Assembly (NCBI RefSeq): GCF_003344865.1
Contig: NZ_CP031165.1
Location: 682,001-746,000, forward strand
Reading direction: 5' to 3'
Length of the DNA stretch: 64,000 nucleotides
Origin: Euzebya pacifica
Lineage (GTDB): Bacteria; Actinomycetota; Nitriliruptoria; Euzebyales; Euzebyaceae
The notes beneath the pieces were generated by a model that worked only from the letters and a program-made list of their open reading frames with translations, was not told the origin of the DNA and did no database searches. Numbering within the stretch: the stretch's first letter is position 1; each line of letters begins with the position of its first letter. Below, piece after piece: positions 8,339 through 16,655 of the stretch. A program made the translations under genes and the position numbers.

Positions 8339-10696
8339 TCACGCCTCCGGTGCGACGTCCTCGGTCACGGCGATGAGCGCGGCGTTGACGATGCTGCCGG
8401 TGTTGATGCCGGCGATCTCGTGCAGGTCCGCGATCGTGCCGGACTCGCCGAACCGGTCGACCCCGAGGGTGTACTGCCTGGTGCCGACCGCCGACCCCAG
8501 CCAGGCGAGGCTGTGGCTGGCCGCGTCGTGCACGCTGACGATCGGACGGCGCCGCTCCGCCGGCGGGATCAGCCGGTGCAGGTGGCTGGGCGCGCGGACG
8601 ACCCGGGCGGTGGCGACGGCCTGCGCGAACCCGGCCCGCCAGCTGCGGTAGACCCGGTCGGGGCTGGTCAGGTGGACCACGCTTGCCTGCACGCCCTCGG
8701 CGTCGAGCTCGGCGGCGGCCTCCAGCGCCTCGGGCGCCATCACCCCGGTGGTGACGATGGTCACGCCGGGCCGGTCGTCGGGACCGGCGTCGACCAGCCG
8801 GTAGCCACCGGCCAGCACGTGGGCGCGCAGCCGCTCCTCACCCATCGTGTCCAGCGCTGCGGCGAACGGGGCCTGGTCGATGGGGCGCGTCGACAGCCGC
8901 AGGTAGGCGCTGCGACCGTCGTCGTCGCCGAGCCGCTGGAGCGCGTCGCACAGCAGCCAGTCGACCTCGGTGGCGTAGGCCGGCTCGGAGTAGTCGAGGT
9001 TGGGCAGCTCGGCACCCACCGACGCGGTGATCGTGGACTGGTGGGCGCCGCCCTCGGGTGCCAGCGTGACGCCGGCGGGGGTGCCGGCGACGACGAAGCG
9101 CGCGTCGTTGTAGATGCCGTAGATCAGCGCGTCGAGGCCACGCAGCACGAACGGGTCGTAGACGGTGCCGACCGGGAGCAGGTGCTGGCCGTGGTGGTCG
9201 TGGCTGAGGCCCAGCTGGCCGAGCAGCATGAACAGGTTCATCTCGCTGATGCCCAGCTCGATGTGCTGGCCGGTCGGGCCAGGTGCCCACTTGAGCAGCC
9301 GGTCCGCGCCACCGTGGTCGTCGCGCTCGGTGTGGGCGTACACACCCCGCTTGTTGATCCAGCCGCCCAGGTTGGTCGAGATGGACACGTCCGGGGCGGT
9401 GGTGACGATGCGGGCGCCGACCTCGTCGATGTCGGCCAGGCTGGCCAGCACCCGACCGAAGGCTTCCTGGGTGGACTGCGAGCCCTTCTGGACCACCCGG
9501 CGGGACGCGGCAGGGATGGGGAGTGCCGGCCGCGAGGCGGGCGGCGCGTTGTTGATCTCCCCGCCGACGGCGCGGCACAGCCGGCCGGCATCGGAGTCGG
9601 GGGCGAAACGGTCCCACTCGGTGGACTCGTCCAGGCCCAGTCGGGCGCGGAACTCCTCGATCTGCTCGGGCGGCAGCAGCGCCGCGTGGTTCATGGGGTC
9701 GCCGGCCATCGGCAGGCCGTGGCCCTTGATGGTGTAGGCGAAGACGACCGACGGCCGGTCGGCCTCGGCATCGCATTCGGCGAAGCTGTCCAGCAGCAGG
9801 CCGTGGTCGTGGCCGCCGAGGTCGGTCACCAGGCTGGTCAGCGCGGCGTCGTCGAGCTCGTCGGCGATCCGGTGGACGGCGTCGTCGGCACCGGCGAGGA
9901 ACGCCTTGCGGACGTCGGCGGGGTCGAGGCCGAACAGCTGCTGGTAGGCCTCGTTGGTCATCCCGTCGATGCGGTCGCGCAGGGCGTCGCCGCCGGGCCG
10001 GGCGAACGCCTCGGTCAGCCGGGCGCCGTACTTGGCCTCGGCGACGTGCCAGCCGGCGTCGGCGAAGAACCGCTTCAGCCGGGTGGCAGCGATGTCGGGG
10101 ATGACCCGGTCCAGGCTCTGCCGGTTCAGGTCGACGACCATCGTGAAGTTGCCGAGCCCCTGGGTGGCGGGGTCGGCGATGGCCTCCCAGACGTTGCCCT
10201 CGTCCAGCTCCGCGTCGCCGACCAGCGCGATGAAGCGGGAGCGGTCCTGCTCGCCGAAGTGGGAGTCGGTGTAGCGACGGGTCAGCGCGGAGAACAACGG
10301 GGCGACGGCGCCGAGGCCGACCGAGCCGGTGGAGAAGTCCGCGACGTCGGGGTCCTTGGTGCGCGACGGGTAGGCCTGCAGGCCACCGCGCTGGCGCAGG
10401 GTGGTCAGGTAGGACCGGTCCAGCTCGCCCGTCAGGTACTTGATCGCGTGGTAGACCGGCGAGGCGTGGGGTTTGACGGCGACCTTGTCGCTGCCGTCGA
10501 TGTGGCCGAACCACAGGGCGGTCATGATCGACACCATCGAGGCGCACGAGGCCTGGTGGCCGCCGACCTTGATGTCGGCCTTCTCGCGGCTGTTGGCGTG
10601 GTCGATGATCCGGGTGGCCAGCCACAGGACCCGCTGCTCGATCTCGGCCAGCGTGGTCAGGTCGGGGCGCGGCTCGTGGGTGCGCGGCTGGCTCAT
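8339..10696 (-). CDS. AceE/transketolase-like thiamine-diphosphate E1 enzyme
   Basis: A 785-residue ThDP enzyme. N-terminal part: ADIKVGGHQASCASM and KPHASPVYHAIKYLTG, then the ThDP/Mg motif GDAELDEGNVWEAI with VVDLNRQSLD. Central part: FAYTIKGHGLPMAGDP and a second domain with TAPDVSISTNLGGWINK and HIELGISEMNLFMLLGQLG. This is the layout of homodimeric pyruvate dehydrogenase E1 (AceE), but about 100 residues shorter than the usual 890 or so. Expected role: oxidative decarboxylation of a 2-oxoacid. Its ATG overlaps the GntR gene's stop by four bases, so both share the acdS-divergent promoter region. The substrate may be 2-oxobutyrate (see findings). Confidence 0.8.
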   Translation of the reverse strand: MSQPRTHEPRPDLTTLAEIEQRVLWLATRIIDHANSREKADIKVGGHQASCASMVSIMTALWFGHIDGSDKVAVKPHASPVYHAIKYLTGELDRSYLTTLRQRGGLQAYPSRTKDPDVADFSTGSVGLGAVAPLFSALTRRYTDSHFGEQDRSRFIALVGDAELDEGNVWEAIADPATQGLGNFTMVVDLNRQSLDRVIPDIAATRLKRFFADAGWHVAEAKYGARLTEAFARPGGDALRDRIDGMTNEAYQQLFGLDPADVRKAFLAGADDAVHRIADELDDAALTSLVTDLGGHDHGLLLDSFAECDAEADRPSVVFAYTIKGHGLPMAGDPMNHAALLPPEQIEEFRARLGLDESTEWDRFAPDSDAGRLCRAVGGEINNAPPASRPALPIPAASRRVVQKGSQSTQEAFGRVLASLADIDEVGARIVTTAPDVSISTNLGGWINKRGVYAHTERDDHGGADRLLKWAPGPTGQHIELGISEMNLFMLLGQLGLSHDHHGQHLLPVGTVYDPFVLRGLDALIYGIYNDARFVVAGTPAGVTLAPEGGAHQSTITASVGAELPNLDYSEPAYATEVDWLLCDALQRLGDDDGRSAYLRLSTRPIDQAPFAAALDTMGEERLRAHVLAGGYRLVDAGPDDRPGVTIVTTGVMAPEALEAAAELDAEGVQASVVHLTSPDRVYRSWRAGFAQAVATARVVRAPSHLHRLIPPAERRRPIVSVHDAASHSLAWLGSAVGTRQYTLGVDRFGESGTIADLHEIAGINTGSIVNAALIAVTEDVAPEA

Positions 10697-11340
10697 CGGG
10701 TGTCGTCCTTGCTCGTGGGCCGGTCGGGGTTCGTGGTCTGGTCGAGGTAGCTGATCAGCGCGGTCGACGCCGCGGTCAGGTGGTGGTGCAGCAGCTCGAT
10801 CGCGGAGGGGGCATCGCCGGCTCGGCAGGCCTCCAGCAGCGCGAGGTGCTCGGCGTCGGAGTGTCGCGCACCGTCGAGCCCCTGTGTGTACAGCAGGACG
10901 TAGGGGGCCACCGCGGCGTTGAGGATCTCCACCATCGCCAGCCCCCGCTGCCAGCCCGAGGCCCGGTACAGGGCCCGGTGGAACCGCCAGTTCGCCTCGG
11001 TCAGCGATCCCTCGTCGCTCAGGGCCAGCTCGGCCTCGGCGAGGTCGACGATCGACAGGTTCGGCATGGCCTGCTGCAGCAGCCGTGGCTCCATCGCCAG
11101 GCGCAGCGCGTAGTTCTCCTCCGCGTCGGCCGCGGTCAGCTCGGGCACGACGGCCCCGCGGTTGGGCTCGAAGCGGACCAGTCCCATGGCGGCAAGCCGC
11201 TGCAGCGCCTCACGCACCGGGATCTTGCTGGTGCCGAAGCGGTCGGCCAGCTCGTCCTGGCGGATCCACGAGCCGGGGGCGAGCGAACCTCGGAGCATGT
11301 CGGCCACGAGCAGGCCCTGGACACGGTCGACGGTTGACAT
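10693..11340 (-). CDS. GntR-family regulator with FCD ligand-binding domain
   Basis: A 215-residue protein. The N-terminal winged helix-turn-helix is seen in [32 protein letters not shown], followed by a C-terminal all-helical FCD domain with histidines for metal/ligand binding ([36 protein letters not shown]). It is divergent from acdS with only 30 bp between start codons; a near-perfect palindrome fills that gap. Its stop overlaps the E1-like gene. It probably represses both directions until a substrate-derived ligand binds. Confidence 0.9.
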   Translation of the reverse strand: MSTVDRVQGLLVADMLRGSLAPGSWIRQDELADRFGTSKIPVREALQRLAAMGLVRFEPNRGAVVPELTAADAEENYALRLAMEPRLLQQAMPNLSIVDLAEAELALSDEGSLTEANWRFHRALYRASGWQRGLAMVEILNAAVAPYVLLYTQGLDGARHSDAEHLALLEACRAGDAPSAIELLHHHLTAASTALISYLDQTTNPDRPTSKDDTR

Positions 11341-11362
11341 GCGGATAATCGTATACGATCAT
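11334..11362 (+). promoter_or_regulatory. acdS promoter and GntR operator
   Basis: A TTGACA -35 box (11334-11339) and a GATCAT -10 box (11357-11362) are separated by exactly 17 bp. They put the transcription start at about 11369-11371, on the acdS ATG at 11371. No ribosome-binding site is visible, so the transcript may be leaderless. The 18-bp near-palindrome ATAATCGTATACGATCAT (11345-11362; perfect core ATCGTATACGAT) overlaps the spacer and -10 box and fits a GntR/FCD operator. Confidence 0.65.
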
Positions 11363-11370
11363 GCGTCGGC

Positions 11371-12414
11371 ATGACGCTCGATGACCTCCCCCGCACCCCG
11401 CTGCTCTTCGGTCCCTCGCCCCTGCATCCCCTTCCCCGCCTGAGCGAGGCGCTCGGCGGCGACGTCGAGATCTGGGCCAAGCGGGAGGACTGCAACTCGG
11501 GCATCGCCTTCGGCGGCAACAAGGTCCGCAAGCTGGAGTACCTCGTCGCCGATGCCCTGGCCAAGGGCTGCGACACGCTGGTCTCCATCGGTGGGATCCA
11601 GTCCAACCACACCCGGCAGGTGACCGGTGTCGCCCGCCACCTGGGGCTGGAGGCCGTGACCGTGCAGGAGGGCTGGGTCGACTACAACGACATGGCCTAC
11701 GACAAGGTCGGCAACATCCAGCTGACCCGGATCATGGGCGGTGATGTGCGGATCGACCCGGCGGGCTTCGACATCGGCATCCGCGACTCGTGGGAGCGGG
11801 CGCTGGAGTCCGTTCGCGAGGCCGGCGGCACCCCGTATCCGATCCCGGCCGGCGCGTCGGACCATCCCCTCGGCGGGCTGGGGTTCGCCCGCTGGGCGGT
11901 TGAGGTCGAGGCGCAGGAGGCCGAACGCGACACGTTCTTCGACACCGTGATCGTGTGCACGGTGACCGGGTCCAGCCACGCCGGCATGATCGCCGGCTTC
12001 GCCCTGTCCGACCGCCCCGGACGGCGGGTCCTCGGCATCGACGCCTCGGCAACGCTGGAGAGGACCGTCGACCAGGTGACCCGCATCGCCACCAACACCG
12101 CGAAGAAGATCGAGCTCGGCCGGCCCCTGCGCGACGACGAGATCACCGTCGTGCCCGGCTACGAAGGTCCGGCCTACGGGATCCCCGATGCCCAGACGGT
12201 CGAGGCCATCCACCTGGCCGCCCGAACCGAGGGCATGCTGACCGACCCGGTGTACGAGGGGAAGTCGATGGCCGGCCTGATCGGCATGATCCGCTCCGGC
12301 GAGATCCCCGCCGGCTCGCGGGTCCTGTACTGCCACCTCGGCGGCCAGCCGGCCCTGCCCGCCTACGCCGGCTTCCCGGGCCTGGGCTCCCCGGAACGCG
12401 AATTGTCGCACTGA
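11371..12414 (+). CDS. acdS: 1-Aminocyclopropane-1-carboxylate (ACC) deaminase
   Basis: A 347-residue fold-type II PLP enzyme. The family block [20 protein letters not shown] holds the PLP lysine at residue 51, the same position as in the Pseudomonas enzyme. It continues with [22 protein letters not shown] and [14 protein letters not shown], and ends with [13 protein letters not shown]. The Glu in [11 protein letters not shown] and the Leu in HLGG are the residues that separate true ACC deaminases from D-cysteine desulfhydrases; both are kept. Reaction: ACC to 2-oxobutyrate and ammonia. It is controlled by the divergent GntR regulator. D-cysteine desulfhydrase is the main alternative. Confidence 0.88.
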   Translation: MTLDDLPRTPLLFGPSPLHPLPRLSEALGGDVEIWAKREDCNSGIAFGGNKVRKLEYLVADALAKGCDTLVSIGGIQSNHTRQVTGVARHLGLEAVTVQEGWVDYNDMAYDKVGNIQLTRIMGGDVRIDPAGFDIGIRDSWERALESVREAGGTPYPIPAGASDHPLGGLGFARWAVEVEAQEAERDTFFDTVIVCTVTGSSHAGMIAGFALSDRPGRRVLGIDASATLERTVDQVTRIATNTAKKIELGRPLRDDEITVVPGYEGPAYGIPDAQTVEAIHLAARTEGMLTDPVYEGKSMAGLIGMIRSGEIPAGSRVLYCHLGGQPALPAYAGFPGLGSPERELSH

Positions 12415-12514
12415 CTCGACGTCAGGCAGGGCGTTCCGGGGTGCGATCTGGTTGCGCTCGACAGACACGGGTCCGGCCCGGACGGGCGGGTCAGGACGAC
12501 CGTTCGCCGAACCG

Positions 12515-12748
12515 TCACTCGATGACGGCCAGCACGGCGCCCTGGGCCACCCCGTCGCCCTCGGGGACGACATGCCGAAGCGTGCCGGAGGCCGGGGCAG
12601 GGACGTCGTTGGAGACCTTGTCGACCTGGACCTCCGCGATCACCTGACCCGCCTCGACGGTCTCGCCGTCGAGCGCGAACCAGGTGCCGACGACGCCCTC
12701 GATGTCGGGGTCCTTCGACATCACGGGGAACGTGACCTGGGTGCTCAT
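12515..12748 (-). CDS. Stand-alone lipoyl-attachment domain protein
   Basis: A 77-residue protein consisting of just one biotin/lipoyl domain. It has the lysine turn EVQVDKVSNDVPAPASGTL, with the DKV lipoylation site near residue 43, and the closing glycine-rich hairpin VPEGDGVAQGAVLAVIE. In normal aco or pdh clusters this domain is the first part of an E2 acyltransferase; here the stop follows directly and no catalytic domain is encoded downstream. It overlaps acoB-like by four bases. Its likely job is to carry the acyl group from the E1 proteins encoded just upstream. Confidence 0.85.
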   Translation of the reverse strand: MSTQVTFPVMSKDPDIEGVVGTWFALDGETVEAGQVIAEVQVDKVSNDVPAPASGTLRHVVPEGDGVAQGAVLAVIE

Positions 12749-13773
12749 GCCATCAGGTCCCGCACCGCCGCCGCGATCTTGTCGCGGGTGGGCAACACGC
12801 CGTGCTCCATCGGCCGGGCGTAGGGGATCGGGACGTCCGGAACGGCGAGTCGCCGCATCGGCTTCGCGAGCATCGTCGGGTCGGTCTCGGTGACGATCGC
12901 GGCGATCTCACCGGTCAGCCCGTAGCTGCGGTAGTCCTCGTCGACGACCAGCAGTCGGCCGGTCTTCGCCACGGACGCGAGGACGGTCTCGGTGTCCAGG
13001 GGCACCAGGCTGCGAAGGTCGACGACCTCCACGCTGATGCCGTCGGCCTCGAGGTCCTCGGCCACGTCCAGGCTGTGCTGGACCGACAGCGACAGCGTGA
13101 CGATGGTGACATCGGTGCCCTCCCTGGCGATCGCGGCCTCACCGATGGGGACGGTGTAGGACTCCTCCGGTACCGGCGCGATGGACCGTGGGTTCTTCTC
13201 CATCCACACCAAGCCCTGCGCGCCCTTGTGGAACAGGAACAGGACCGGGTTGTCGTCCCGGATGGCGGAGATCATCAGGCCCTTGGCGTCGTAGGGATTG
13301 GACGGCACCACGACCTTGATGCCGGGCAGGTGCGCGAACGTGCCCCACAGGCACTGGCTGTGCTGCGCGGCGTCGGAGTAGCCCGCGCCGACGGCAGCCA
13401 TCAGCACCATCGGGACCTTCACGGCGCCGCCGGACTCGTAGTGGATCTTGGCCATGTGGTTGGTGATCTGATCCATGCAGACGCCGTAGAAGTCGACGAA
13501 CATCAGCTCGACGACTGGCCGCAGCCCCTCGACGGCTGCGCCGATCCCGGCACCGATGAATCCTGTCTCGGAGATGGGGGTGTCGATGACCCGGTCGGCG
13601 CCGAACTCGCCGAAGAGGTCGGTCGTGGATCCGAAGATGCCGCCGTACGCGCCGACGTCCTCGCCCATGACGAAGACGTCGGGGTTGGTGCGCATCTCGG
13701 TGGCGATGCCCTCGGCCATCGCCTTGGCGGTGGTGATCCGGCGGACCGGGGCCTGGACTGTGGTGGTGCTCAT
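12745..13773 (-). CDS. acoB: 2-Oxoacid/acetoin dehydrogenase E1 beta subunit (AcoB-like)
   Basis: A 342-residue transketolase-pyrimidine-type subunit. The sequence shows ITTAKAMAEGIATEM, MGEDVGAYGGIFGST, DTPISETGFIGAGIGAAVEGLRPV and VPMVLMAAVGAGYSDAAQHSQ, ending in the C-terminal transketolase domain (SLVPLDTETVLASVAKTGRLLVVDED). It forms the E1 heterotetramer with the alpha subunit encoded just upstream. The acoX neighbour argues for acetoin or a related diketone/2-oxoacid as substrate. It is coupled to the lipoyl gene through an ATGA overlap. Confidence 0.85.
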   Translation of the reverse strand: MSTTTVQAPVRRITTAKAMAEGIATEMRTNPDVFVMGEDVGAYGGIFGSTTDLFGEFGADRVIDTPISETGFIGAGIGAAVEGLRPVVELMFVDFYGVCMDQITNHMAKIHYESGGAVKVPMVLMAAVGAGYSDAAQHSQCLWGTFAHLPGIKVVVPSNPYDAKGLMISAIRDDNPVLFLFHKGAQGLVWMEKNPRSIAPVPEESYTVPIGEAAIAREGTDVTIVTLSLSVQHSLDVAEDLEADGISVEVVDLRSLVPLDTETVLASVAKTGRLLVVDEDYRSYGLTGEIAAIVTETDPTMLAKPMRRLAVPDVPIPYARPMEHGVLPTRDKIAAAVRDLMA

Positions 13774-13796
13774 GATGATCTGTCCTCTCGGTTCGG

Positions 13797-14774
13797 CTAG
13801 GCGAAGACGTGCAGCAGGGCGTCGGCGGCGGTCGGTTCGGGACTCTCCTTGGCGAAGGCGATGGCGGCGTCGACCTCGGCATCGGCCTCTGCCTGGACCG
13901 ACTCCACGTCCTCGCTGGTCAGGAGCCCCCGGTCGATCAGCTCGGCGGCGTAGGCCGGGATCGGGTCTCGCTCGTCGACCGTGTCGAGCTCGGCGCCCCG
14001 GTAGGCCTGGGCGTCACCCTCGAAGTGGCCCCACAGCCGGAGGGTGTGGATCTCCAGCAGGCTCGGTCCCTCGCCGGCGCGGGCCCGTCGGATCGCCGCA
14101 CCGGCGGCATCGAAGACCGCCTCGACGTCGTTGTCCTCGACCCGCACGCCGGGGATGCCGTAGCCAGCCGCACGGTCGGCGTTGGAGGTGTTGGCCGTCG
14201 ACTGGGACCGGGGCACGGAGATGGCCCAGTCGTTGTCCTCGATGACGAACACGACGGGCAGGTTCCACAGGGCGGCGAGGTTCAGCGACTCGTGGAAGGC
14301 GCCTTGGTTGGCGGCGCCCTCACCGGCAACGGCGATGGCAACGTGGTCGGTGCCCTTCCGCTTGAAGGCCAGTGCCTGTCCGCAGGCCACGGGGTAGCCC
14401 TGGGCGATGATCCCGGAGCACGAGAAGTGGTTCTCCGGGTCGAACAGGTGCATGTGCCCTCCCTTGCCCTTGCACAGGCCGGTGGTGCGCCCGTAGATCT
14501 CCGCCGTCATCGCCTTCATGTCCACGCCATGTGCCAGCGCGAAGTGGTGAGGGCGGTGCGGCGCGGTGATGGCGTCGCCCTGCTTCAGATGGGCGGTGAC
14601 ACCCACGGCGGCAGGTTCCTGTCCGGCGGACAGGTGCATCTCGCCGGGGATGAGGCCGGCGCCGATGTCCCAGGCCGGCGTCTTGTCGGCGTGGTACTCC
14701 TGCAGGATCCGGGACTCGTAGCGGCGGATCCGCACCATCTGGCGGTACATGGCGAGTCGATCGAGGTCAGTCAT
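13797..14774 (-). CDS. acoA: 2-Oxoacid/acetoin dehydrogenase E1 alpha subunit (AcoA-like)
   Basis: A 325-residue dehydrogenase E1 component. It contains YRQMVRIRRYESRI at the N terminus, the phosphorylation-loop-like region GLCKGKGGHMHLFDPEN and the ThDP motif GEGAANQGAFHESLNLAALWNLPVVFVIEDN. The GEGAANQG...EDN pattern binds Mg-thiamine diphosphate. The length matches AcoA and PdhA. It lies between acoX-like and acoB-like with short gaps of 13 and 23 bp, so the four genes look like one operon read from about 15.9 kb. Confidence 0.88.
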   Translation of the reverse strand: MTDLDRLAMYRQMVRIRRYESRILQEYHADKTPAWDIGAGLIPGEMHLSAGQEPAAVGVTAHLKQGDAITAPHRPHHFALAHGVDMKAMTAEIYGRTTGLCKGKGGHMHLFDPENHFSCSGIIAQGYPVACGQALAFKRKGTDHVAIAVAGEGAANQGAFHESLNLAALWNLPVVFVIEDNDWAISVPRSQSTANTSNADRAAGYGIPGVRVEDNDVEAVFDAAGAAIRRARAGEGPSLLEIHTLRLWGHFEGDAQAYRGAELDTVDERDPIPAYAAELIDRGLLTSEDVESVQAEADAEVDAAIAFAKESPEPTAADALLHVFA

Positions 14775-14787
14775 CGGGTCTCCTTCT

Positions 14788-15900
14788 TCAGTGGGTCGGC
14801 TCTTGCGGTACTGAGGCCTGGAGGGCGACAGCCGGTCCTCGGGCCGGCTGGGTCGGTGGCGGTTGCGGACACGTGCGGTCGGCGCGGTCGGGGGAACGGC
14901 GCGGGGGGAGGGAGAGCAAGCCGGAGCAGGCGGCGTGTCGCATCGTCCGGGCCACGTCGATGACGACTGGGCCGTTGCCGTGGAGGGTCACCATGGGCAC
15001 GTCGGCTGGCCCGAACCGGAAGATGCGCTCGCCGTCGATGGCCAGGACACCAGCGGTGGCCGTCACTCGGATGGGTTGATTCGCGTGCAGGGTCTGGACC
15101 GCAGCGACGTCGACGTCGACCAACCTTCCCGGGGCGATGGGGGCGCGGACGCGTGCCACCGCAGGCTGCCCCAGCCGGACGATCAGCCCGTCGGCGTCGT
15201 CGCGGCCGACGGGCCGCAGGTGGGCACCGATCGCCGACAGCCCGATGCTGTGTGGCTCGGCGAGGCACAGGTACAGCTCGCAGACCTCGGCGGCATCGGT
15301 GACCGCGCCAGCTCCGGTGCCGTCGGCGCGGGTGACCGCGACGTCGACGACCGCGTGGTGGACGCGTGCGCCGTGCTGGACGGTCAGCCACCGGGCGGGC
15401 GTCCCGGCATCGACAGGGCGGACCCTGCCCAACGCGACGAGCCCTGCCGCGATCCCGGCGACGCTGGCCTCGGCAGGCTGCGGGAAGGCGTTGTTGGTCC
15501 CGGTCGACAGCGGCATCAACGGCGTGTCACCGCAGGCCGAGAGCACCTTGCGATTGGTGCCGTCGCCGCCGATGACGACGATCGCCCCGACCCCGGCGCG
15601 GACCATCGAGGTGACCGCGGAGACGGTGTCGACCGCCGTTTGGGTCACCGGATGGTTCACGAACGCCACCTCCGGCCAGGTGTCCGCCGACGGCCGGTCG
15701 ACCATCGAGGCGAGCCCTGCGGAGATGCCGCCGCCGTCCTGCATCGACAGGACACGCTCGACGCCCACGCTGCCGAGGCCCGCCAGCACCCGCCGGACGA
15801 TGTTGAGCTTGTCGTGGGTCGTCACCGCGGCACCGTCGGCGACGAGCCGTCGGATGTCGCGCGCGGACGCGGGGTTCGCGACGAGACCAACGACACCCAT
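14788..15900 (-). CDS. acoX: ATP-NAD kinase-like protein, AcoX type
   Basis: A 370-residue protein beginning MGVVGLVANPASARDIRRLV. It has the NAD-kinase signature VVIGGDGTNRKVLSACGDTPLMPLSTGTNNAF, where GGDG is the catalytic/nucleotide site. The second half (after about 150) matches AcoX of acetoin gene clusters rather than housekeeping NadK. AcoX's exact reaction is not established. It is the first gene of the acoX-A-B-lipoyl cluster. ATG 15900 is preferred to one 51 bases upstream because family similarity starts there. Confidence 0.8.
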   Translation of the reverse strand: MGVVGLVANPASARDIRRLVADGAAVTTHDKLNIVRRVLAGLGSVGVERVLSMQDGGGISAGLASMVDRPSADTWPEVAFVNHPVTQTAVDTVSAVTSMVRAGVGAIVVIGGDGTNRKVLSACGDTPLMPLSTGTNNAFPQPAEASVAGIAAGLVALGRVRPVDAGTPARWLTVQHGARVHHAVVDVAVTRADGTGAGAVTDAAEVCELYLCLAEPHSIGLSAIGAHLRPVGRDDADGLIVRLGQPAVARVRAPIAPGRLVDVDVAAVQTLHANQPIRVTATAGVLAIDGERIFRFGPADVPMVTLHGNGPVVIDVARTMRHAACSGLLSLPPRRSPDRADRTCPQPPPTQPARGPAVALQASVPQEPTH

Positions 15901-16042
15901 GACCCGGGCTCCATCTCCTCCCGGTCGGCTCCAGGGGAGGGCTGGCAGCATTGCACGGCCCGGGTGCGCGCACCACCCCTCCGGTTCGCTCGTGGGCGAC
16001 GTCGGCCCTTTAGCGCCGCAGTTCGGCGACCTGCTCGTCTGG

Positions 16043-16129
16043 CGGAGACGGTGGGATTCGAACCCACGGAGCCATTGCTGACTCGACGGTTTTCAAGACC
16101 GTTCCCTTCGTCCGCTCGGGCACGTCTCC
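16043..16129 (-). tRNA. tRNA-Ser (anticodon UGA)
   Basis: An 87-nt cloverleaf on the minus strand. The acceptor stem is GGAGACG with CGTCTCC, the anticodon loop is CTTGAAA (anticodon TGA), there is a long class II variable arm, and the T-arm is GGTTCGAATCC. Discriminator G; CCA is not encoded. Confidence 0.93.
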
Positions 16130-16144
16130 GAAGGAGGGAGGAGT

Positions 16145-16645
16145 CTACTGCCCGCCCGGCGCAGGCAGGTCCTCCACCATCTGCTTGAGGTTGGCGAGGT
16201 TCTTGGAGAGGTCACGGCGGTAGCGCATGACGATGAACTTCTCGCTGATCCGGCCGAAGAAGCCGCTGAGGCCGAACGCGGTCTGCTCGGCGATGACCAT
16301 CGTCTTTCCCTGGATCGGCCGATAGCTGTAGGCCAGCTCCCACTGCAGCGGGGCGACGACGCTGCGCAGCCGGTAGCCGCGCTGCGGTGCGTACTCCACG
16401 ACGTCAGCCTCCCACTCCACGGTCTTGCCGATCACCTTGGTCGCGCCGATGATCCGGCAGCCCAGCGCCATCGGCCCCTTCGGCTCGTAGCGCGTGGTGT
16501 TCACGCTGATCCGGGGGATGTTGGTCGGGTCGGAGTGGAAGCCCCACACCTGCTCGACCGGTCTGTTGATGAGGATCTGTTCCTGCGCCTGCGCCAACGC
16601 TTCGGCCCTTCGTGTCGACTGCGTGCGCAGCGTAACCCCTCGCAC
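16145..16645 (-). CDS. SRPBCC-family protein (polyketide cyclase/dehydrase-like)
   Basis: A 166-residue protein with INRPVEQVWGFHSDPTNIPRISVNTTRYEP at the start of the START-like fold, then GCRIIGATKVIGKTVEWEADVVEYAP and a long C-terminal helix (RRDLSKNLANLKQMVED). It is likely a small-molecule-binding or coenzyme-handling protein of unknown ligand. The start is not certain; residues before INRP are charged and may be partly non-coding. It lies between tRNA-Ser(UGA) and the FliD-like gene. Confidence 0.7.
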   Translation of the reverse strand: MRGVTLRTQSTRRAEALAQAQEQILINRPVEQVWGFHSDPTNIPRISVNTTRYEPKGPMALGCRIIGATKVIGKTVEWEADVVEYAPQRGYRLRSVVAPLQWELAYSYRPIQGKTMVIAEQTAFGLSGFFGRISEKFIVMRYRRDLSKNLANLKQMVEDLPAPGGQ

Positions 16646-16655
16646 CCCTGCGCAC

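Noticed and set aside
6471-8651. A 726-residue plus-strand open frame
   Set aside because: Antisense to well-supported genes, valine/glycine-rich composition, no family features.
8339-10696. Housekeeping transketolase
   Set aside because: N-terminal and central motifs follow homodimeric pyruvate dehydrogenase E1 and the length exceeds transketolase by about 100 residues.
12515-12748. Biotin carboxyl carrier protein
   Set aside because: The lysine turn is DKV, as in lipoyl domains, not the biotin MKM motif, and the neighbours are dehydrogenase E1 genes.
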